Source of the DNA: Parvularcula mediterranea
Lineage (GTDB): Bacteria; Pseudomonadota; Alphaproteobacteria; Caulobacterales; Parvularculaceae
NCBI RefSeq assembly: GCF_013085255.1
Contig: NZ_JABFCX010000001.1
Span: forward strand, 1 to 64,000
DNA length: 64,000 nucleotides
Direction: 5' to 3'
The notes under the pieces are model-generated. The model was not told where the DNA came from. It was given only the letters and a program-made list of their open reading frames with translations, and ran no database searches. The position numbers and the translations under genes were made by a program. Positions 7,054 through 15,282 of this stretch are shown piece after piece (the first letter of the stretch is position 1; each line of letters opens with the position of its first letter).

Positions 7054-7548
7054 TCAGTCCGTTCGGACAAAGGTGAGGATAGTTCCCTCGTCGTAGCGCC
7101 ATTGAGGCTCGCCGCGCACCTTTTTCGGGCAGTAGCGCCATGCCCGGACGGTTTCTTCGATCACGGGCGCGAAGCAGGCAGGGGTGCCTGGTGCCAGCTG
7201 GATGTTGGCGGCGATGCCGTGGGGCTCGACGTCATAGGTCACTGGGATCGAGATGCGGTTCGGCGGATTGGGGATCCGGCAGACTGCGGCGCGGCGCACG
7301 GGCTCTGTCGATGCGGGGCCTTCCTGGCTGGCGCCGGGGCCATCGCAGGGGAGGCGGTGTCCTGCCTCGACACCGACTGAGCGGTAGGTGGCAACGGTGA
7401 GCTGGGCCTGCCTCTCAGGCAGCGGTGCTGCTGATGCCTGACCGATGGGGGAGGGCGGTTGGCTGACCGAGCGGAGAAGCATGATGACGACCACCCCGGC
7501 GAGGATCACCAGGGCAAAGCCGAAAACGGGAACGTCATCGCGAAACAT
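7054..7548 (-). CDS. TonB-C-terminal-like membrane protein (second of three)
   Basis: 164 aa. A short cytoplasmic end (MFRDDVP) is followed by one membrane helix, FGFALVILAGVVVIMLL, and a periplasmic region. The C-terminal domain has YDVEPHGIAANIQL and CFAPVIEETVRAWRYCPKK, matching the TonB C-terminal pattern of a strand, then PA..A...WRY. Cysteines in VCRIPN and PACFAP repeat the spacing seen in the neighbours. Same orientation and tight spacing with the next gene (3 bases). Function unknown; a third cysteine (RYC) is unique to this copy. Confidence 0.7.
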   Translation of the reverse strand: MFRDDVPVFGFALVILAGVVVIMLLRSVSQPPSPIGQASAAPLPERQAQLTVATYRSVGVEAGHRLPCDGPGASQEGPASTEPVRRAAVCRIPNPPNRISIPVTYDVEPHGIAANIQLAPGTPACFAPVIEETVRAWRYCPKKVRGEPQWRYDEGTILTFVRTD

Positions 7549-7648
7549 GCCCGGGAGTATAGCACTCGGGGCCGAGGCGGGGAAATCACGGGGTGCAGAG
7601 GAGAGGGCGTTCGGCTGCTCCTGCCCTCACCCGAAGCCTTGCCAAGGC

Positions 7649-7683
7649 AAGCCTCACCTCTCCCGGAGGGAGAGGTGAGGCTT
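7649..7683. repeat. Perfect palindromic repeat, 16-bp arms
   Basis: AAGCCTCACCTCTCCC, loop GGA, then the exact reverse complement. It lies in the 169-base gap between two TonB-like genes. The preceding bases (CCCTCACCCGAAGCC...) resemble intergenic palindromic units common in alphaproteobacterial genomes. Transcribed from either strand it would form a very stable hairpin; it could end or stabilise the upstream transcript. Confidence 0.75.
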
Positions 7684-7717
7684 GTTCGTTTCGATTGCGA
7701 GAGGAGGCTTTGGCCGC

Positions 7718-8305
7718 CTACTCCTCGAGCTGGAAGACGAGGGTGTAGCGCATGCCATATTGCCAGACGGGTTCGCCCTGATCGAGCTTGGCCTGGAAGC
7801 GCCAGCGCTGGATGGCTCTTTTGGCCGGACGCTCGAAGCAGCTGTCGGTGGAGGAGATGACCTCGATGTTGGCTGGCTCACCCTGGGGTGAGATGTCGAA
7901 GCCGACGACGACGCGGTGCTCGGTGTCGCCGCGGTCGAAGCAGTTTTCGAAGCCCTGCGGGTTAGTGGTGACGATGGGGATCGCCTCGCGGTTCACCGGG
8001 AGGCCGGTGGGGTCGAGGGTGCTGTCGACCTCGGTGTCGACGGTGATGGTTTCGTCCGTCGTGGTGACGGGGTCAACGCGGCGGTCGTCAGTGACCGGCG
8101 GTGGGGGAGGGGTGATGTTGTCTGGCTTCACCGGCTTCGTCCGGTCGATCTCGGTGTCAGGCTGCACCTCCGGCATGTTGATTGGTGGAAGCTTATCGAG
8201 GGGAGGGGGAAGTTCCTCCACCTTGATGAGGTCGGCCATGAAGAGAAAGATTGCCATGACCACCGCCCCTGCGAGGGGTAGTCCGAGAAGTGCCCGCCAG
8301 CCCAT
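7718..8305 (-). CDS. TonB family energy-transducer-like protein (first of three)
   Basis: 195 aa with the full TonB layout: N-terminal helix (LLGLPLAGAVVMAIFLFMA), a proline-rich spacer (PPPLDKLPPINMPEVQP and ITPPPPPV) and a C-terminal TonB domain with GFDISPQGEPANIEVI and RPAKRAIQRWRFQAKLDQGE. Classical TonB couples the proton gradient to outer-membrane receptors such as the BtuB homologue in this window. The usual His or Ser of the transmembrane signature is not evident, and the tip of the domain carries the NCF...DSCF cysteine pair shared with the two downstream paralogues. Confidence 0.75.
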   Translation of the reverse strand: MGWRALLGLPLAGAVVMAIFLFMADLIKVEELPPPLDKLPPINMPEVQPDTEIDRTKPVKPDNITPPPPPVTDDRRVDPVTTTDETITVDTEVDSTLDPTGLPVNREAIPIVTTNPQGFENCFDRGDTEHRVVVGFDISPQGEPANIEVISSTDSCFERPAKRAIQRWRFQAKLDQGEPVWQYGMRYTLVFQLEE

Positions 8306-8667
8306 GATTGAGCTCCCAATGATTACAAGAGGGAACGCTCAGGTCTGAAGGCGGGATTGTCAATCTTGCGGTGCGGTTGGGGTGGAAAGAAGCGGGCCAC
8401 TACCGTGGCCTTCTTCGCCTTCAAAACCTCCCCCGGAGGTTTTGATCTGCCTGCGGCAGACCGGCTCCGAAGCCCTCTCCCCTGGGGAGAGGGAGGCGCA
8501 AGCTTCGCCGCTGTTCCTTCATCCCAAGGGTACCGCTCGAAGGCGCCCGACTGGGCGTCCGGGCCGGTCAGGCCCGCCCCGCCGGAGGGCCTTCGGCCCG
8601 TGATGCAGATGGACTCTCTCTCCCTCCCAGTCCAAGCTTTCTTCAGGGCTAGGGCAGGGAGGCCGTC
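8306..8667. repeat. Gene-free stretch with stacked hairpins (palindromic intergenic repeat)
   Basis: No credible gene here. Hairpins seen: AAAACCTCC-CCC-GGAGGTTTT (8423-8443), TCTGCC-TGC-GGCAGA (8446-8460) and CCCTCTCCC-CTG-GGGAGAGGG (8473-8493), with further GC-rich dyads near 8560-8602. The first, flanked by A and T runs, would work as a bidirectional terminator. The block resembles mosaic palindromic repeats found between alphaproteobacterial genes. Confidence 0.6.
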
Positions 8668-10152
8668 ATGCGGCTACTCAAGATACCGTCACTTCTGGGG
8701 CTGATCATCCTGATCATCGCGGGCGCAGCCGGAGGATTTCTCTGGTGGTTCGGCGGGCGGGACCTGCCCGAAGGGATCGACCGCTGGATCGTCGATGATG
8801 ACGGCCGGAAGACGAGCTTTGCCGGGCGCTATGAGGGGTTCACCTCAGACACGCTGGCGACGGGGATTATCTCGGGCTCACGCAAGCTGCAGGAGGGGAG
8901 ACGGGTCGCCGTTCTCGCCAAGGACCTCGGCTATATCTCCTATGAGTTTGAGAACAATGTGCCGAGCAAGGCGACGATCTATGTCGTGCCGCGCTACTAC
9001 ATCACCGACTTTGCCTCGATCCCGTGGCCTGCGTCCTACCTTATTTCTCCGTTCGGGGATCATGCCGAGGCAGCCGTGATCCATGACTGGCTCTATGCTG
9101 TGGGCTCGGGGGTCGATCCTTCGGACTCTGACTATAAGGGCAAGGTGCGAAGGGCGCGGCTCGATGCGGACCTCACATTCTACCGCGCAATGCGGGAGTC
9201 GGGTGTGCCGTTATGGCGTAGGCGGATCATGTTCGGGGCTGTGCGCCTTGGCGGCGGGGCTTCCTTTGGCGCTGACCAGGAATGGTATGGCGCGGATTGC
9301 GACATGGTCGACGACAAGGGTGCGTGCCTGCCTTCGCGTTTTTACGAGCCGTTCATCGGCGTTGCGTTCCCGGATGGATGTCTTCTCGAGCGGGATCCGA
9401 AGCTGTTCCGGCCCGCGGGCAGGGTTTCGAAGCGTGGTGTGCGGATCAATGTCGAGGATGAGGCGGCTGGTGTCTTCGCGGCGATGGATATCCTCGACTA
9501 CGTCGACTACCTCTGGAGAAAGCCCCTGTCAGAAGACAAGTGCTTCGCGTTCTTCTCCAAGGAGATGAACACCGACCGCGATTTCGTGGCCGTGAAGGAC
9601 CCGAAGATCGTGATCATTGATGGCCCCGAAGAGGTCGTCCTTGCGCAGAAGGTTCTCAGCAATATCGTCCCGCCGGTTCGCGAGGTGATCGAGCTTCCTG
9701 ATGAGCTGCGCCGGAAGATCGAGCCTCTCATGCAGCGGCGCCTCGGGTACACGGAGATTCTGACCGAGCCGGAGCCCAACGATCTTGCGCGGCGTCTTGA
9801 AGAGAAGAGCCAGCTTGCCAGCACGATGTACTCGACGGAAACGGCGAAGCTGAACGGTGTCTACCGGGTCTATGACGGCCTTGAGCGCCGGGCCGAAGAA
9901 ATCCTCCGTCTTGTGCCCGGAACGGGGCTGACCCCGGGGAACCTGACGGCCAAGGGCCGGGACGAGCTCTTCATGGCGACGAGCATCTACGCCGATCAGG
10001 CCTACCGTACAAAGACGAACATCGCCGAAGTCGATGACAGGTACTTCGACGATCCCGTCACCCTGCGCCTCTATCGCGACACGCTGAACGGCGAAGACGA
10101 GGAGCTTTTCGGGCGGATCGAAGCCATCCTGCCGCCGCGCCGGTGGGAGTAG
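8668..10152 (+). CDS. DUF1353 domain membrane protein
   Basis: 494 aa. An N-terminal helix (PSLLGLIILIIAGAAGGFLW) is followed by a DUF1353 domain: YYITDFASIPWPASYLI and AAVIHDWLYAVG, about residues 110-150. DUF1353 is best known from small phage and prophage proteins of about 100 aa, where the conserved TDFASIP and HDWLY residues suggest an enzyme, but no activity is established. Here it is embedded in a protein several times longer, with an unassigned helical C-terminal region (residues 250-494) and a probable signal anchor. No phage genes are nearby. Confidence 0.75.
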   Translation: MRLLKIPSLLGLIILIIAGAAGGFLWWFGGRDLPEGIDRWIVDDDGRKTSFAGRYEGFTSDTLATGIISGSRKLQEGRRVAVLAKDLGYISYEFENNVPSKATIYVVPRYYITDFASIPWPASYLISPFGDHAEAAVIHDWLYAVGSGVDPSDSDYKGKVRRARLDADLTFYRAMRESGVPLWRRRIMFGAVRLGGGASFGADQEWYGADCDMVDDKGACLPSRFYEPFIGVAFPDGCLLERDPKLFRPAGRVSKRGVRINVEDEAAGVFAAMDILDYVDYLWRKPLSEDKCFAFFSKEMNTDRDFVAVKDPKIVIIDGPEEVVLAQKVLSNIVPPVREVIELPDELRRKIEPLMQRRLGYTEILTEPEPNDLARRLEEKSQLASTMYSTETAKLNGVYRVYDGLERRAEEILRLVPGTGLTPGNLTAKGRDELFMATSIYADQAYRTKTNIAEVDDRYFDDPVTLRLYRDTLNGEDEELFGRIEAILPPRRWE

Positions 10153-10165
10153 GCCGGAGCGCTCG

Positions 10166-10206
10166 CCCCGTGACATCGGGGGGCAGGGGGCCTAGGCCCC
10201 TTGCCC
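10166..10206. promoter_or_regulatory. Hairpin pair abutting the start codon of the PLP enzyme gene
   Basis: CCCCG-n6-CGGGG (10166-10181) is followed by a 26-bp dyad at 10181-10206, centred on CCTAGG with one G-T mismatch, ending at the base before the ATG. It may be a terminator for the upstream gene, an operator, or a structure controlling translation initiation; no Shine-Dalgarno is visible outside it. Confidence 0.5.
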
Positions 10207-11370
10207 ATGACTGACAGACGCAAGCCCGCGACGATCCTCGGCACAAGGAGCGTTGCCGAAGACAAGGCCCACGGCATGGTCGCCCCGGCGATCGGCCTCT
10301 CGACGACGTTCAAGTGGGACGACCACCGCGGCAAGCCGCCCTATGACTATGCCCGGCGCGCAACGCCCAACCGCGACCAGCTAACGGGCGCGCTGGCTGA
10401 GCTCGAAGGCGCTGCAGGCGGTGCCGTGACGGCGAGCGGCATGGCGGCGATCGACGTCTGCCTGAATTTCGTGAGCCCGGGCGATATCGTCGTCGCGCCC
10501 CACGACTGTTATGGCGGGACGCACCGGCTCCTGACCCATAAAGCGCGGCGGGGCCTCTTCGAGGTGCATTTCTGTGACCTGACGAACCCGGAGGAGGCCG
10601 AGGCGGCCTTCGCGCGGAAGCCGAAGCTTGCCTATCTCGAGACGCCGTCGAACCCTCTCATGCGGATCACCGACCTTGCCCGCTGCGCCGAGCTGGCGAA
10701 GGCGCCAGGGTGCCTGACGGTGGCGGACAACACGTTCCTTTCGCCGCTTCTTCAGAACCCGCTGGACCTTGGCTGTGACATGGTCGTCCACTCGACGACC
10801 AAGTTCCTGTCGGGCCACAGCGATGTCGTCGGCGGGGCCGTTTTGGCTGCGAAACAGGAGTTGGCCGAGGAGCTGGCCTGGTGGGCGAATGCCACGGGCG
10901 TGACCGGGCCGGCGTTCGACAGCTGGCTGACCCTGCGCGGGATGCGGAGCCTCGAAGTGCGCCAGCTGCGGCAGCAGGAAACGGCCGGGCGGCTTGCCGA
11001 GCGGCTGTCGGGCGATCCGCGGGTGGCGCGGGTCTTCTATCCGGGGCTGAAAAGTCATGCGGGCCATGACCTCGCCATGCGCCAGCAGAAGGGGCCAGGG
11101 TCGATGCTGTCCTTTGAGCTGGCGTCGGGTGTGTCGCTCGAGCGGTTCCTGGGGTCGCTGGAGATCGCGGTGCTGGCCGAGAGCCTCGGCGGGTTCGAGA
11201 CGCTGCTCTGCGTGCCTGACACCATGACCCATGCGGGGATGGAGGAGGCGGCGCGGCGCGAGGCGGGAATCTCCGAGGGGCTTGTCAGGGTTTCGGTGGG
11301 CCTCGAAGCCGCTGAAGACCTCGAGCAAGACTTCCTCGCGGCCCTCGAGGCGGGGAACTGTGCCGATTAA
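10207..11370 (+). CDS. Cystathionine gamma-synthase/beta-lyase family PLP enzyme
   Basis: 387 aa from MTDRRKPATILGTRSV; a TTG two codons earlier lies inside a palindrome and is less likely. Cys/Met metabolism PLP-enzyme features: YDYARRATPNRDQL, then TASGMAAI near residue 80, VADNTFLSPLLQNPLDLG, and the cofactor lysine K199 in HSTTKFLSGHSDVVGG. The family covers gamma-synthase (metB), beta-lyase (metC) and gamma-lyase; sequence alone does not separate them, though the YARRATPNRDQL form and lack of other met genes leave metB and metC both open. Cytoplasmic, trans-sulfuration or methionine synthesis. Confidence 0.85.
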   Translation: MTDRRKPATILGTRSVAEDKAHGMVAPAIGLSTTFKWDDHRGKPPYDYARRATPNRDQLTGALAELEGAAGGAVTASGMAAIDVCLNFVSPGDIVVAPHDCYGGTHRLLTHKARRGLFEVHFCDLTNPEEAEAAFARKPKLAYLETPSNPLMRITDLARCAELAKAPGCLTVADNTFLSPLLQNPLDLGCDMVVHSTTKFLSGHSDVVGGAVLAAKQELAEELAWWANATGVTGPAFDSWLTLRGMRSLEVRQLRQQETAGRLAERLSGDPRVARVFYPGLKSHAGHDLAMRQQKGPGSMLSFELASGVSLERFLGSLEIAVLAESLGGFETLLCVPDTMTHAGMEEAARREAGISEGLVRVSVGLEAAEDLEQDFLAALEAGNCAD

Positions 11371-11630
11371 GCAACATGGGCCGTCACAAAGTCGCGCAAA
11401 CGGCGCAACAAACGGCAGAATATTGCTTAAACCCCTTGCCCGATAGCAATCCTCGCTTCATCTCTTTCGTGCATATGCGAAGAGATGGTGTGGATCGTGG
11501 CAAAAGCAGTGCGACTGGCGAAGAAGGGGTGGGCCCACGGGCGCACTGGCTTCGCAGCACGTGCGCGTGCCCCGTTCCTCAGCGCCCATTCGCGGTCTAA
11601 GGCGGCGCCCTTCGGAAGGAAGGTGAAGCC
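11371..11630. other. ilvC leader region with a short overlapping frame
   Basis: 260 bases upstream of ilvC. A 49-codon frame (11485-11634, starting MVWIVAKAVRLAKK) ends in ATGA over the ilvC start codon, so it could couple translation to ilvC. It is not rich enough in Leu/Val/Ile codons to be a convincing attenuation leader, and no terminator is seen. Probably just promoter and leader. Confidence 0.25.
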
Positions 11631-12653
11631 ATGACCGACAAGCTGCGCGTATTCACGAAAGACGACGTCGACCCGGCGGCCCTGAAGGGCAAGACGGTCG
11701 CGATTATCGGCTACGGCGCGCAAGGCCGCGCCCAGGGGCTGAACCTCAAGGATAGCGGAATCGAGCTGATCATCGGCGCACGCAGCGGGGGAGGCAGCGA
11801 ACAGCGCGCCCTCGAAGACGGCCAGCTGGTGATGCCTGTCGAAGAGGCCGCGCGCGAGGCCGACCTCATCGCGATGCTGGCGCCGGACATGGTGCATGGT
11901 GAGATTTACGAAGGTCAGCTCAAGGAGCATATGCTCCCGGGCCAGACGCTTCTGTTCGGGCACGGATTTTCTGTTCTTTATGGCCGGGTGAAGCCTGCCG
12001 CCGACCTCGATGTCGTCATGGTGGCGCCCAAGGGCATCGGCCAGCTTGTGCGCCGTGAGTTCGAGAAGGGCAGGGGCGTTCCCGGCCTCTTCGCGATCCA
12101 TCAGGATGCTTCTGGCGATGCGGCGAAGAAGGCGCTGGCCTATGCTGACGGTATCGGCTGCACGGCGTCGGCGATCTTTGAATCGACCTTCAAGGCCGAA
12201 GCTGAAACGGACATGTTCGGTGAGCAGGCGGTGCTCTGCGGCGGCGTGACGGCCCTGTTCCTCAGGGCTTACGAGACGCTGGTCGAGGCAGGCTATCCGC
12301 GCGAGCTGGCGTATACGGAATGCTTCCATGAACTGAAGCTGGTCGTCGACATCCTGCACGAGGGCGGCCTCGACAAGATGTATGGCTCGATCAGCGAGAC
12401 GGCGGCCTTTGGCGACCTCGTCAATGGCGAGCGGATCATCGGCCCGGAAGTCAAAGAGCGGATGAAAGACGTCCTCGCTGACATCCAGTCCGGGCAGTTC
12501 GCCCACGAATGGATCCTCGAGAACCAGGCCGGCAAGGCTCGCTTCGAGGCCATGAAGCAGAAACGACGCGACCACGATATCGAAGAGATCGGCAGCCATC
12601 TGAGGAGCTACATGCCGTGGCTCGAGGGTGGCGGGAACAATTCAGGAGACTGA
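11631..12653 (+). CDS. ilvC: Ketol-acid reductoisomerase (class I)
   Basis: 340 aa, the length of the short class I enzyme. It catalyses the Mg- and NADPH-dependent isomeroreduction of acetolactate or acetohydroxybutyrate in valine, leucine and isoleucine synthesis. Seen: Rossmann motif IIGYGAQGRAQGLNLKDSG (residues 25-45), VMVAPKGIG near residue 128, and the metal-binding acidic residues in AETDMFGEQAVLCGG and YTECFHELKLVVDIL. The start is preceded by GGAAGGAAG. ilvB and ilvH are not adjacent. A probable small gene begins 3 bases after the stop. Confidence 0.97.
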   Translation: MTDKLRVFTKDDVDPAALKGKTVAIIGYGAQGRAQGLNLKDSGIELIIGARSGGGSEQRALEDGQLVMPVEEAAREADLIAMLAPDMVHGEIYEGQLKEHMLPGQTLLFGHGFSVLYGRVKPAADLDVVMVAPKGIGQLVRREFEKGRGVPGLFAIHQDASGDAAKKALAYADGIGCTASAIFESTFKAEAETDMFGEQAVLCGGVTALFLRAYETLVEAGYPRELAYTECFHELKLVVDILHEGGLDKMYGSISETAAFGDLVNGERIIGPEVKERMKDVLADIQSGQFAHEWILENQAGKARFEAMKQKRRDHDIEEIGSHLRSYMPWLEGGGNNSGD

Positions 12654-12656
12654 CCA

Positions 12657-12809
12657 ATGATGCGCACCGAGACGAGCCATTCGAAAAGCAGGACCGCACC
12701 CCGTCTGACGGGAATGCCGACAGCCACCCGTCCGGTCGCAAAACCCAAGCCCCCTGTTCGCAAGATCAAGGGCCAGGAGTTTGGCAGCTTCCTCGGCGCA
12801 TGCCCGTAA
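12657..12809 (+). CDS. Possible small basic protein downstream of ilvC, 50 aa
   Basis: ATG 3 bases after the ilvC stop, with AGGAG 8 bases upstream, a good ribosome site overlapping the end of ilvC. The product is rich in Arg, Lys, Pro and Thr and ends KIKGQEFGSFLGACP. No family recognised. Support comes only from the ribosome site and the tight spacing; it could be a random frame. Confidence 0.38.
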   Translation: MMRTETSHSKSRTAPRLTGMPTATRPVAKPKPPVRKIKGQEFGSFLGACP

Positions 12810-12908
12810 GCTGATCCCATTGCAGTGAGTGCGAGGCCGGGGGCTGGACCTTGGCGCGTGTCCGGGCGAAAGGGCCCTCTTTGACACGCCTGCCGAAAGG
12901 AGCCGCCA

Positions 12909-14105
12909 ATGGCCTCGTTCATGGACAGCCTCGAAGCCGCGCCGCCAGATCCGCTCCTGGGTCTGATGCTGGCCGCGCGGGAGGACCAGCGCCCGGATAA
13001 AGTCGACCTCGGCGTCGGCATCTACAAAAATGACGCAGGCGCGACGCCCGTGCTCGCTTCGGTCAAGGAGGCGGAGCGCCGCCTGATCGAGACCGAGGGT
13101 TCGAAGGCCTATGAGGGGCCGCAGGGCAATGCAGCCTACGGCCAGCTGATCGGCGAGATGATCGTCGGTGAGCTGACGGATCGCCACGCGATGTTCGCAA
13201 CGCCGGGTGGTTGCGGAGCGCTGTTCATCGGTTTCCAGCTTGCCAAGATGATGTCGCCGGGTGCGCGGATGTTCCTGTCCGATCCTAGCTGGCCCAACCA
13301 TAATGGCGTGGCCGCTGCGCTCGATATCCCGACGGTCTCGTTCCCCTATCGCGCAACGACGGACGGCTCCCCTGATTTCGGCGCAATGGTTGGCGGACTT
13401 GATGGCGCGAAGGCCGGGGACATTCTTCTGCTGCAGGGCTATTGCCACAACCCGACGGGCACGGACCTTTCGCCTGCGCAATGGGAGGAGCTGTCGCGGA
13501 TCATTCTTGAGAAGGGCCTGATCCCGTTCATCGACGTTGCTTATCAGGGTTTCGCCGTTGGGCTTGAGGAAGATATTCTTCCCATACGGAAGTTTCTTGC
13601 CGCCGTGCCAGAAGCGATCCTCTCTTACTCCTGTTCGAAGAACTTCGGCCTTTACCGTGAGCGGACGGGTGCGCTTCTCATCCAGGCGCCAAGTGCGGGT
13701 GCGCTGGATAGTGCGCGGTCGCGAACGGCTGCTGCGGTCAGGGCGTCCTACTCCATGCCGCCGTCCCACGGCCCGGCGATCGTTGCGACGATACTCGCTG
13801 ACGATGGCCTACGCAGTCAGTGGACGGAGGAGCTTGGCGAGATGCGCCAGCGGCTCGGTGACCTCCGCCGCGGCTTTGCCTCTGAGCTTGTGCGCGCCAC
13901 GAACAATGGCGGACTCGAGGTGATCGAACGCCAGAACGGTATGTTCTCGATCCTACCGCTGACGGCTGATCGCGCTGTGGACCTTCGCAAGGAGCAGGGG
14001 ATCTACCTGCCAGGCAGTGGGCGGATCAACGTCGCTGGGCTTCCAAGCGACAGGCTGCCGGAGATCGCCCAGAAGATTGCGCCCTACCTCAATCAGGCAG
14101 GCTGA
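12909..14105 (+). CDS. Aspartate/aromatic amino acid aminotransferase (class I)
   Basis: 398 aa, ATG preceded by GAAAGGAG. Fold-type I, subgroup I-alpha features: KVDLGVGIYKNDAGATPVL near residue 37, QGYCHNPTGTDL near residue 180, and the cofactor lysine K244 in YSCSKNFGLYRERTGAL, followed by the C-terminal arginine region SGRINVAGL. This group (AspC/TyrB) transfers amino groups between aspartate or aromatic amino acids and 2-oxoglutarate; which substrate is preferred cannot be told. It converges with anmK, overlapping by 17 bases. Confidence 0.9.
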   Translation: MASFMDSLEAAPPDPLLGLMLAAREDQRPDKVDLGVGIYKNDAGATPVLASVKEAERRLIETEGSKAYEGPQGNAAYGQLIGEMIVGELTDRHAMFATPGGCGALFIGFQLAKMMSPGARMFLSDPSWPNHNGVAAALDIPTVSFPYRATTDGSPDFGAMVGGLDGAKAGDILLLQGYCHNPTGTDLSPAQWEELSRIILEKGLIPFIDVAYQGFAVGLEEDILPIRKFLAAVPEAILSYSCSKNFGLYRERTGALLIQAPSAGALDSARSRTAAAVRASYSMPPSHGPAIVATILADDGLRSQWTEELGEMRQRLGDLRRGFASELVRATNNGGLEVIERQNGMFSILPLTADRAVDLRKEQGIYLPGSGRINVAGLPSDRLPEIAQKIAPYLNQAG

Positions 14106-15282
14106 TCTTCCCCATCGTCACAGGCGGCGCACCTTTGATCCGCCCCCTGATGGTATCAGCATCGCCGGCGATCAGCTCGTTGGCGAGGACGGCGAATAGG
14201 ATGGCCTCCTTGGCATCGGGATCGATGCCGAGGTCACCGGTGCTGCCGATCTTGCGCCCTGGCAGCAGCTCGCCAAGGTTTCGGCGGAGCTCAGGATTTC
14301 TTGCGCCGCCGCCACTGAGATAGACTTTCGTACGCTCAGGCAGTTTCCCAATGGCATCGGCGATGCCGCGTGCCGACAGGCGGTTGAGGGTCGCCATCTG
14401 GTCAGCGAGGGACAGCTTTGTGCCGTTTGCCTTGGCGATGTTATCGAACCAGTCAGGCGAGAAAAGCTCCGGACCCGTTGTTTTCGGCAGGGGCACTCTG
14501 AAGAACGGTTCTTCGAGGAGGGCGTCGAGCAAGTCGGTAGAGATCTCTCCCGACTTGGCGATCGCCGCGTCCCGATCATACTGAAGCGAGGGGTCGGAGC
14601 GCCTCGCGAGGGCATCCATGATCGTGTTGCCTGGGCCGACATCGGAGCTCATGGCCTCGCCGTTTCCATCCGAAGGCGGAAGATAGGTTATGTTGGCGAT
14701 GCCGCCTATGTTGACGAGCGCCCGACCCTGATCGGGCGATGACAGCAGGAGGAGATCGCCGTAAGCTGCGAGTGGCGCGCCTTCTCCGCCTGCGGCGACG
14801 TGCTTCTGGCGAAAATCCGAGACAGTGGTAATCCCTGTACGGATGGCTAGGTGATCGCCTTCGCCTAGCTGGAGCGTGGCGTTCGGCCAGTCCTCGCGAC
14901 CGTGAAGCGAGCGGGGTGCGTGGTAGACGGTCTGGCCGTGGCTGGCGATCAAGTCGACTGATTGGGGAGAGATGCGATGCTTCTCTAGGAATGCGTTGAT
15001 GAGCCACGCATGCTCATCGGCGATCACGGCGTGGAGGATTGTGAGTGTACTGAGCGAGACTTCTTCTTTGGCGAACACCTCGCGGATGTCCTGAAGAAAA
15101 GCGCTTCGGAACGGGAGGGTTTCAAAAGCCTCGAGCGTCAGGTCGGTGGAGTAGCCTGATCCCGTGATCTTGCAGAGCGCGAGGTCGAGGCCGTCGAGCG
15201 AGGTGCCGCTCATCAAGCCGAGGATTCGTCGCTCAGAAGCTTGCGATAGGGTGGCTAGCCTCTCGACTGCGGCCTTGCTCAC
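14089..15282 (-). CDS. anmK: Anhydro-N-acetylmuramic acid kinase
   Basis: 397 aa, usual for AnmK. The signature ILGLMSGTSLDGLDLALCKI appears near residue 20, followed by SHGQTVYHAP, NIGGIANITYLPP and DVGPGNTIMDALARR, and the C-terminal ATP-binding YLSGGGARNPEL. The enzyme opens and phosphorylates 1,6-anhydro-MurNAc released from peptidoglycan to give MurNAc-6-P. The start overlaps the nagZ stop by four bases (ATGA), so the two are translationally coupled. It is the last gene of the recycling operon. Confidence 0.95.
   Translation of the reverse strand: MSKAAVERLATLSQASERRILGLMSGTSLDGLDLALCKITGSGYSTDLTLEAFETLPFRSAFLQDIREVFAKEEVSLSTLTILHAVIADEHAWLINAFLEKHRISPQSVDLIASHGQTVYHAPRSLHGREDWPNATLQLGEGDHLAIRTGITTVSDFRQKHVAAGGEGAPLAAYGDLLLLSSPDQGRALVNIGGIANITYLPPSDGNGEAMSSDVGPGNTIMDALARRSDPSLQYDRDAAIAKSGEISTDLLDALLEEPFFRVPLPKTTGPELFSPDWFDNIAKANGTKLSLADQMATLNRLSARGIADAIGKLPERTKVYLSGGGARNPELRRNLGELLPGRKIGSTGDLGIDPDAKEAILFAVLANELIAGDADTIRGRIKGAPPVTMGKISLPD

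Noticed and set aside
7718-8305. TonB partner genes exbB/exbD nearby
   Set aside because: None of the neighbouring genes encodes ExbB- or ExbD-like proteins, so the energy-coupling role stays open.
8668-10152. Prophage, suggested by the DUF1353 domain
   Set aside because: No integrase, capsid, tail or lysis genes are nearby, and the protein has a membrane anchor and far exceeds phage length.
11427-12599. A 390-codon minus-strand open frame
   Set aside because: It is antisense to ilvC, a highly conserved enzyme; the frame is a by-product of GC-rich codon use.
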